A stretch of DNA of 64,000 nucleotides, from positions 372,001-436,000 of the forward strand of contig JAAROD010000029.1 of NCBI GenBank assembly GCA_012274445.1. Reading direction: 5' to 3'. Under the pieces are notes generated by a model. That model was not told the origin of the DNA. It searched no databases and saw only the letters and a program-made list of their open reading frames with translations. Made by a program: the position numbers and the translations under genes. Position 1 is the first letter of the stretch. Every line of letters begins with the position of its first letter. Source of the DNA: Sclerotiophoma versabilis (lineage: Eukaryota; Ascomycota; Dothideomycetes; Pleosporales; Didymellaceae). Shown here piece after piece: positions 56,973-64,000 of this stretch.

Positions 56973-57789
56973 GGTGGCGCGAGCAATCCATCTAGAGAGC
57001 ACGGATGTCCAGGCTGAAACCCAGAAACACCTAGCCAGCAGCTGAGCAGGCACTTTACAGAGACTACACTTGTCAGTATCATTAGCAGGTATAAGCGTGA
57101 GATGTAACTCAGAAAAACTGTCACACGAAGGAGAGGCCGCCGTCCATGCACTTACCGACTGAAGCTGTAGTTCACGGACTACTGGAGAATCTGCGCTTCC
57201 GTGCAGATCCAAAATATTTTCGAGCCCAAAGAGGAGGATGTTGCGTGGAATCTCACCTGACCAAGCGAAGTCGGGATCCTCATGAGCTCAAGTTACACGG
57301 CGCAGCTTGGCAAGCTCCAAGGAGCATGTGGCGAGAAAATCCTTCCTGCATTGAGTCGACTGCGTTTTGCGTCGAGGCCCTCTGTAGAACCATTGCACAT
57401 TCTGCATGCGAGAGGTTGTATAACTTTCGACGCAGTGCCTCAATTATTTTATAGGGCTCTCGTTACTTCTTACGTTCAGCGATATTACCGTTGCTTCTGA
57501 GACAGGACTGCAATCCTATATGCCCTGGTCCATTTGTTAATCGACATCCGTACATCATGCTCGTTCTGTCGATTGCATATGTTGTAATTGGGAGGAAGTA
57601 AAGATCGCTTTGCCACATATGCACTAGCCATATACGGGTGAAGATGCGGAGATGAACCTCGGCTCATCTCACTCCGGACTCGCGACAGCTTACCAACAAG
57701 CAACAGCTATGTAGTGCTTTCAAAGAGCTCCAGGCTGCAAAGCTCCTACACCGTCGACCCCCATAGTTTATAGTGCCTTCACCAACGCA
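56973..57789. other. Divergent intergenic region F-box-like / enoyl-CoA hydratase
   Basis: About 0.8 kb with both promoters. No further feature. Confidence 0.6.
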
Positions 57790-58685
57790 ATGTCAACCGT
57801 CAAGCCGAAGACCAGCCCTCCGCTTACTTCCCACGTCCTCCTTTCATATCCGGCCGATTATGTCCTCCTTGTCACAATAAACCGCGAGAAGCAGATGAAC
57901 AGTATCCCGTTTGCTGGGCACCAGGAAATGGGACAGGTCTTTGACTGGTTCGACAAGGAAGATAATCTGAGGTGTGCCATCGTCACCGGTGCCGGCAAGA
58001 AGAGCTTCTGTGCTGGCCAGGACTTGATCGAACTGGGTAGGATTAGGAGTGGGAAGAGCGATGTGAACCCAGGCTTGATGAGACATCCTGTGAGTGGCTT
58101 TGCTGGTCTGAGTAGGAGGGCCGGCAAGAAGCCAGTCATTGCTGCTGTCAATGGTTTTGCACTTGGCGGAGGCTTCGAGATTGTGCTTGGCTGGTAAGCT
58201 GTCAGTTTATGAATTGGGTCACTAGAGCACTAACAGCAGCCAGTGACATGGTAGTCGCTGCACCAAATGCGACGTTCGGTCTCCCAGAGGCGTTACGAGG
58301 TATCTTCGCGGGTGCTGGTGGTCCGGCACGTTTGGTCCGAATCGTTGGCCTACCTGTAGCCTCTGAAATTGCCTTGACTGGCATACCAATCACTGCTCAA
58401 CGCGCAAAGGAGTTAAACATCATCAATCGCATATCGCTGTCCCATGATACCGTTGTCGATGAGGCATTGAAGCTGGCTAGGGAGATAGCTGCGATCTCGC
58501 CAGATGCAGCGATTGTGACCAGAGCAGCGTTGAAGGACAGTCTTGAGCATGGAAGCGTTGAGCGAGCTACACAGCTCACAATCGAGCGTTACAACGATGC
58601 GTTGCAGTCCGGTGAGAATGCGCTTGAGGGCTTGACCGCTTTTGCGCAGAAGAGGAAGCCGAGCTGGAGGCCCTCAAAGTTGTAG
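57790..58685 (+). CDS. Enoyl-CoA hydratase/isomerase, peroxisomal
   Basis: Two exons, 57790-58193 and 58244-58685; 281 aa. Crotonase motifs: VTGAGKKSFCAGQDLIELG, KKPVIAAVNGFALGGGFEIV, then across the 50-nt intron VLGCDMVVAAPNATFGLPEA, GAGGPARLVRIVG and ALTGIPITAQRAKELNIINR. The intron (GTAAGC, ACTAAC, CCAG) was placed at the third possible AG, because that choice gives GCDMVVAAP with no stop. The last three residues are SKL, a type 1 peroxisomal targeting signal, so the product probably acts in peroxisomal beta-oxidation or a related CoA pathway. The exact substrate is unknown. Confidence 0.9.
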
Positions 58686-59184
58686 GCCATATGAGGGCAG
58701 ATTGCTGAGTTTGAAAGGGACTCTATATTCAACACTTCAGCTATACTTCTTCAGAGTACTCTTCGAACATCGTCACTCTCCAAATGCAGTTAGCAAAGTG
58801 ACCGACCAGAGTTCGCCGTCTCGGTAATGCTCGGTAATTCCTTTCTTCCACAACGCGACTCAGACCCCTGTCACTTTCTCCAATCGTTATGTCTGACATG
58901 ACAAGCTTGTGCCCAAAGGAGGTGACACAGTCAACGGAAGCCTCTTGCCGTTGTTGCCGGTGTTGGCCCCACACGACTCCCCCGCATTGTGGCTTCCCCA
59001 GATGTGCTTTGACGCTGCGCGATGAAGGGCACATCGGTAAGGAGCCCTCGGTCGGTGTCGGCTTGGGGTAGATATAGGAAACGTACCCTTAAAACCCGAT
59101 TACTCGACTTCATCGATCTTCACGACTTGACAAATTTACTGCGACTCGGCATCAGTTGTGCTACTTCTCTGACATCATTCCCCC
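58686..59184. other. Intergenic, enoyl-CoA hydratase to bZIP gene
   Basis: 499 bp; nothing recognised beyond likely promoter. Confidence 0.55.
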
Positions 59185-60852
59185 ATGGTGAACCGACGCC
59201 CTAGTGATGCCGCTGAACTTGCAACTCCTGTTGCACCTATCGTCAAACGTAAAAGACGGGCCTCGTGCTTAGGGGAGCAAGAACGACGAGAACGCAAACG
59301 TGCAATCGATCGAGAAGCCCAGCGGTCCCTGAGAGAAAAGACGAAAACACACATTGCGGAGCTAGAGCGAACGATTCAGATTTTAAGGGATCAGGACAGA
59401 AATGGAGCTACAGCGAATCTGCTATCTGAAATTGATAGCTTACGAGCAGAGAACGAGCGGTTGCGAGACATCATTGACAGCGTCAAGAGTGTGCTTGGGA
59501 ATGATATTGCACCTCGAACAAACACAGCACCGGAACCCCCGGCTACGAATGGAGTAGGTGCAATAGCTTCACCGGCCTCTTCTAGCAATGGTATGCATCA
59601 AATTACTCGAATGGCACTCTATGACTTTACATCAAAGAGGCTTACTGACCGGTAGGGCACCGATCGCCTAAACCGCGCACCGTATCCTTCATCGGCGACA
59701 GCAAACCATCACTACCTACCCCGACTGACCTGCCATCTTCATACGACTTCAGCGAGTGCAGGAGAAGCACGAGGCTAGTCGACCTGGACGGCATGAACAT
59801 CGTAACCGGCGTGCACACATCGCCCACGCTCAATCTGGATCTGGATGTTGAGCCAGTTGAGGAGATACCACCCACGGACACCACCATAGAGATTCGAAGA
59901 ACCCAAGTCGATGTACAGGACTGGGAGAACAATCCAGCCACCGCCTCGTGGGGACCCTTGATGCAAGAAGTATGCGCTCTATGGTCCGCACCCGCCGTTA
60001 GCATCGAATGCTAACAGTTATACCCTCAGTTCTTCGGCGATAGCTGGCGTTGTCCCTCGCCAACAATCCTCCACATTGACGCACCAGACTCTTCAAATTC
60101 TCCAATATCCATTACTGTGTGTCCGATCTGGAAGAAATCTAACGAGCTTTTCGAAAAGATATACAGCAACTGCTCATCCACAGGTACACAATCCCTGGTC
60201 CTGTACAAGAAAAAGTTGTCGGCACCAATAGAGGCTGGACTCTTGTATCTCGGCATCAAAGAAGGATGGGCCAACATCTCTGAAGAATGGATGCAGAGCC
60301 CCGCGCTCGTCATCTTAAAACAAGTCGACGAGTTCCTGTTCTGCCATCTGCCTAAGATGGAGCGTCTAGCTACGGCGTACAAAAGTTTCAAACTTCTCAA
60401 GGTACGTCAAAGCCGGAAGGGTAGCCGCAAATACAGGGCTGACCAATGCATAGTACTACCTGAATAGCAGCACAGAACAACTTTCTAAGGTCCCCGAATG
60501 GCTGCGTCCCAGTATAACACAGTCATCCACCACGCACCCCATCGCAATCGATTTTTTTGCCTGGCCAACTCTCCGCGATCGTCTCGTGTCCCAACACAGC
60601 TCCATATTTCAGACCTCAGCTCTTTCTCATGTCTACAGCCGCTACCTACGCTTTGACTGGCCTTTTGCGTTCGAGGATGCGTTCTTCCACGATGAAGCCA
60701 CAGGATATCACTACCCGAGTCCGTTATTTGAGAGATACCATGGTGATCTAAGGCATTGGAGTGTGAAGGATGAGTTTTACGAGAAGTTTCCAGAAATGAG
60801 AGCGGATATCGAAGGGGACCGGAGGAGGTTTGGGGAGAGCCTAGGAGTGTGA
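59185..60852 (+). CDS. bZIP transcription factor with DUF3425-like C-terminus
   Basis: Four exons: 59185-59590, 59656-59969, 60030-60401, 60454-60852; 496 aa. A basic region (RRERKRAIDREAQRSLREKT) leads into a leucine zipper (IAELERTIQILRDQ, then LLSEIDSLRAENERLRDIID). The C-terminal half, from FFGDSWRCPSPTILHIDAP through YLGIKEGWANISEEWMQSPA and FDWPFAFEDAFFHDEATGYH, resembles the fungal DUF3425 domain that often follows a bZIP in ascomycetes. Introns are 65, 60 and 52 nt. It is a nuclear regulator; targets cannot be deduced. No biosynthetic cluster lies next to it. Confidence 0.85.
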
Positions 60853-61243
60853 CGCTGCGACGAAGGATTTAGCGTGCGTACGAACGTCATACTAGCGTTG
60901 CACAGGAGGTATCAGGAACAGGAGCCGTTAGCTGTAGGTCTAAGTGCAGCAGTTTACTCCTTACGCGGTTGAATCGTTAATTTGCAGCCATTGCTGTTAC
61001 TCCATACGAAGTATTGGGCTTGGTGACTAGTAGTGACCGTCCCCACTATGTATGTATATACGTTCCTAGCATATGCTTGCTGGAACACGTCTCTCGTGAG
61101 GCTGCAGAACCTTGCGAAGGCCATCATTGGCCTGTGATGTCGAGAGCCATAAACACTCCAACGCATGGGAGCTTCTCAAATAATCACGTGGACTATGACA
61201 GTGTACGAGGAACATCAAACATGACTCTCGACATTGCCGATTT

Positions 61244-61708
61244 TCAACAAAACCAGCCCTCGCAGTCTCCTCTTCCATAATCCGGCCTTGTGCTTGGGTG
61301 TTTAGCTCCAAGCAGCTCGAACACATGCATAGCCACAAATACCGCCCAGGAAAATGACCCAATCACGACCAGTATCCCTCCCCAATATGGCAATGTTCGA
61401 TATGCAATAATGAGGCGACCATGCCCACTAATGCTCGGTGGTATGATGCGGTGCCCATTGGGACGGTGGTATGTGTACAGATTCGGTACGGTGGACGGGG
61501 GCTCGGTGGGCGACACCTCGATGGCAGAGTCGTGCGGACTATTGAAGATCGAGGACGTGCTGCCGTACGTGATGGGTTTGAAGTGGCTCTTGGAGGGTAG
61601 CGTGGGCGGTGGCCGCGACGACGAGGGGTGCTATATTGCATTAGTTTCGTAAAAGGATCGAATTGGCTGGCGACGTGCCTCTTCAGCCATGGCTGTCCGG
61701 CAGCATAT
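61244..61708 (-). CDS. Possible small single-span membrane protein (incomplete model)
   Basis: A minus-strand frame from about 61629 to 61244 is protein-like: Pro/Ser-rich N-terminal part (TLPSKSHFKPITYGSTSSIF; SPTEPPSTVPNLYTYHRPNG) and one clear hydrophobic helix, GGILVVIGSFSWAVFVAMHV, near the C-terminus. In the same frame, after a TAG ending at about 61630, the sequence upstream begins with an ATG in an excellent context (CAGCCATGGCTG, near 61690). TAG is preceded by ACTAAT and ATATAG, like an intron end, but I found no donor that fits. The start and exon structure are thus unresolved, and the family is unknown. Confidence 0.4.
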
Positions 61709-62695
61709 CGACGCGGTGTGCACGAAGGGGGAAGAGTCGCAGAGCGGGTATCAGTGGGTACATGGCTGCGGTGCAGGTCTTGGTAAGCTTGCGCCCAGAG
61801 GAGCCGCGCGCTCAGCCTCGTATCTGGGCGTGTGGAAGCCCGACGATCGCGTCGTCATTCCATAATCTTAAGTATCGGGAGACATTCTGTCCATTGGTGC
61901 AGTTCGATGCTAGGTTTAGCTAATTCGCAGTTGCAGACGACGTCAATTGCGTCGATATCTCTCTCCGCGATTCCTCCACAGCGCGGGCACTAGAGCGAGG
62001 TGCAGATGCGGCTAGCTGTGTTCGCGACAGCGTGGTCTTGATAAACTCCACCGATTTCATCCCTGCTTGATGCTCCAAACATTTTGACAGCACTTCGCCT
62101 CGCTATGGAGTATGATTAAACATACGTAAAATGCGAGAATCGCCTTTTTAGTAGGAAGCCCTGCTGGGTAGATATTAAAAATAGTCCACTTCTTTACCTC
62201 AACCACAAAATTACTGCATTATAAACTATCATCTCTGGCCCACAGATCTCGACACGTTCTTTAAGAGTTATTGAAAAGCTACTGGGTTGGTCACAATGAT
62301 AACCTGGCTTCCCCTATTGACCATGGATCAACGCATGCTTCCGAAGTGATCCGAGGATTTCTTACTTTTGGTAGGGACATGAAAGCTCGCATGGAAGTGT
62401 TGACTCGCTCGCTTGCCTGAAGTCGATCCAAGTCAGCCGCGCCGAAAAAACAACATCACCTTCCTCGAAGAAGGGACGCACGCCTTCACCCTCGCATCAG
62501 ACGCTTCATATTCTCCATCTACGCCTCGCCATTCACCCGGGCCCACGGCTCTTCAGCCTTCCAATTCCCCTCGCACCAAGATCGATTCAACCCTTCTCCA
62601 AGCACCCCCGGCGTGGGCAACGAATATCAGCACCGAGACGTCCTATACTTTCCGGCGATACTTTTAAAATAATACTTACTCGCTATTGCTCCTCT

Positions 62696-62727
<32 letters not shown>

Positions 62728-63183
62728 GTCCTCTTTAAAATCTACACCGGGATATCGACGTGGTGTGATTTCGAAGAATAATACTAAAGTCGGCGTTGAG
62801 CAGTTCACCGAACAGCAGTCTTACAGTGTAGTTGTGTCAGAGACGTCTAGAATTTCGCTTGGAAAAGCAGGAGGGCTGGAGCCTCGTAGAACAAAGCTCA
62901 TTCCTGTAAAACCAGTGTTCGAGACGCAGACGCACTGTGTGTAGTTTACTGTTGTCTCTGGCCGTAAGAGCACAGTCAGCCAAAGTAGCTTCGAATAACA
63001 TGACATACAGCTCGGAAAGATGGTACAACGACATGGGTGGGCGAACAGTCACTTTGAGGTTCTGGCGATGAAGTATGAGGTGTGTTCGACTGACTCCAGT
63101 CTATCGTTCATTCGTTCTTGATCATTCATAACCATGTCTATCCCAAATCCTATATTGCAAAAACCTTTCTTTTCATCAAACGT
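61709..63183. other. Intergenic, to ATP sulfurylase 3' end; contains CT microsatellite
   Basis: About 1.5 kb with no gene recognised. A (CT)n run lies at 62701-62727. It is AT-richer between about 62100 and 62300. Confidence 0.55.
62701..62727. repeat. (CT)n microsatellite
   Basis: About 13 uninterrupted CT units, preceded by an imperfect CTCTCTCTA. Confidence 0.9.
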
Positions 63184-64000
63184 CTACAACTGCGACAACA
63201 AACCAGACGCCTCAAGGAGCAAGACGATCTGGTGGACAGCCGTCCTGACGTTGGTCTTGGAGATGTCAACGGTCAAGTCGGCGTTTGTGGGAGCCTCGTA
63301 CGGGTCGTCGACACCGGTGAAGCCCTTGACCTCGCCGGCACGCGCCTTGGCGTAGATGCCGCGCTTGTCCGTCTTCTCGCAGTACTCGAGTGGTGTGGCG
63401 ACGTGGATGAGGTAGAAGGAGCCGTACTTCTCGACGAGCTCCTTGGCGGACTTGCGGCTGCCCTCGAAGGGAGCAATGGGGGCGGCAATGACGGCGGCGC
63501 CAGACTTGGTCAGCTCGGAGGCTACAAAGGCGATGCGGGCAATGTTTGTGTCGCGGTCCTGGCGGCTGAAGCCCAGCTCGGAGGAGAGCTCGGAGCGGAC
63601 GGTGTCACCGAGGAGCAGCGAGACGGAGCGGCCGCCCTGCTGGTTGAGTGTGACGTTGAGGGCGCGGGCGATGGCGTCCTTGCCGGAGTTCTGGTAGCCG
63701 GTCAAGAAGACAGTGAAGCCTTGCTGGGAGCGGGGAGGGTGGGATTCGCGCAGGACGCGGACGACCTCGGGGTAGGAGAACCACTCGGGGATCTCCTGGC
63801 CGGTGCGGAGACGCTTGCGCAGCTCTGTGCCGGAGATGTCGAGCGTCTTGACGCCCTGGGCGACCTCGTCCTTGGGCTTGTACTCGTCCGTGTCGGGCAG
63901 GTAGGTCATCATCTGGAAGGGGACGACCTCGATGCCGAGCTCGTCCTTGTACTTCTCGACGGCGTCCTGGGCGTCGTAGGGGCCGTAGAACTCGTCGCCC
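63184..64000 (-). CDS. MET3: ATP sulfurylase, C-terminal part (5' end outside window)
   Basis: The minus-strand frame is open from the window edge to the stop at 63184, about 271 residues. The upstream part (GDEFYGPYDAQDAVEKYKDE, then EVVPFQMMTYLPDTDEYKP and ISGTELRKRLRTGQEIPEWF) is the end of the sulfurylase catalytic domain. The C-terminal ~180 residues are the APS-kinase-like domain found in fungal ATP sulfurylases: FTVFLTGYQNSGKDAIARAL, SRQDRDTNIARIAFVASELT and GVDDPYEAPTNADLTVDISK. Its P-loop (GYQNSGKDA) departs from active APS kinase (GLSASGKST), fitting the known allosteric, PAPS-binding role rather than kinase activity. It catalyses the first step of sulfate assimilation. Confidence 0.93.
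   Translation of the reverse strand, partial: GDEFYGPYDAQDAVEKYKDELGIEVVPFQMMTYLPDTDEYKPKDEVAQGVKTLDISGTELRKRLRTGQEIPEWFSYPEVVRVLRESHPPRSQQGFTVFLTGYQNSGKDAIARALNVTLNQQGGRSVSLLLGDTVRSELSSELGFSRQDRDTNIARIAFVASELTKSGAAVIAAPIAPFEGSRKSAKELVEKYGSFYLIHVATPLEYCEKTDKRGIYAKARAGEVKGFTGVDDPYEAPTNADLTVDISKTNVRTAVHQIVLLLEASGLLSQL

Overview
The window is nuclear DNA of a filamentous ascomycete, most likely a Dothideomycete of the order Pleosporales. The evidence is fungal-specific families (HET-domain protein, NUC-1-type bHLH factor, bZIP with a DUF3425-like C-terminus, an F-box-like family that I know from Pleosporales), dense genes on both strands, and many short introns (mostly 46-120 nt) of the form GTRNGT...CTAAC/CTGAC...YAG. 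Exon structures were built by hand from splice motifs and family conservation.

Layout. 0-1 kb: 3' end of splicing factor CWC22. 2.7-5.2 kb (-): CAF-1 WD40 subunit. 6-6.8 kb: RWD protein. 7.1 kb: tRNA-Glu. 7.6-9.4 kb: HET gene with a frame break. 10.8-12.4 kb: PH-domain protein. 12.8-15.7 kb: amidohydrolase and catalase-like gene, convergent. 17.3-19.4 kb (-): NUC-1-like phosphate regulator. 20.9-21.3 kb (-): G-gamma subunit, divergent from eIF3a (22.06-25.5 kb). 26.1 kb (-): second tRNA-Glu. 26.6-32.9 kb (-): a very long low-complexity frame broken by three TAG codons. 33.3-35.7 kb: ATP synthase delta, DASH subunit Spc19 and ATP synthase subunit j. 37.8-39.2 kb: casein kinase I. 40.1-42.6 kb (-): mitoribosomal Rsm22. 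43.2-44.7 kb: FAD-linked oxidase. 45.0-50.8 kb (-): PDCD5, UBX protein, gamma-COP. 51.2-52.5 kb: lipoyl synthase. 53.8-55.2 kb: GH18 chitinase. 55.5-57 kb (-): F-box-like protein. 57.8-58.7 kb: peroxisomal enoyl-CoA hydratase. 59.2-60.9 kb: bZIP factor. 61.2-61.7 kb (-): possible small membrane protein. 63.2-64 kb (-): C-terminus of ATP sulfurylase.

Most genes are core housekeeping functions (splicing, chromatin assembly, translation, COPI traffic, ATP synthase, kinetochore, lipoate, sulfur). They do not form one pathway. No transposon, CRISPR array or secondary-metabolite cluster was seen.

The most unusual signal is the pair of tRNA-Glu(CTC) genes at 7.1 and 26.1 kb. Each has an intact cloverleaf and a short canonical-position intron after base 37. 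Each also has a 50-54 nt insert at the same D-loop position that looks like a spliceosomal intron: GTAAGC at the 5' end, CTAAC 14 nt from the 3' end, and AG at the end. The second is the 6.2-kb open frame interrupted only by three in-frame TAGs.
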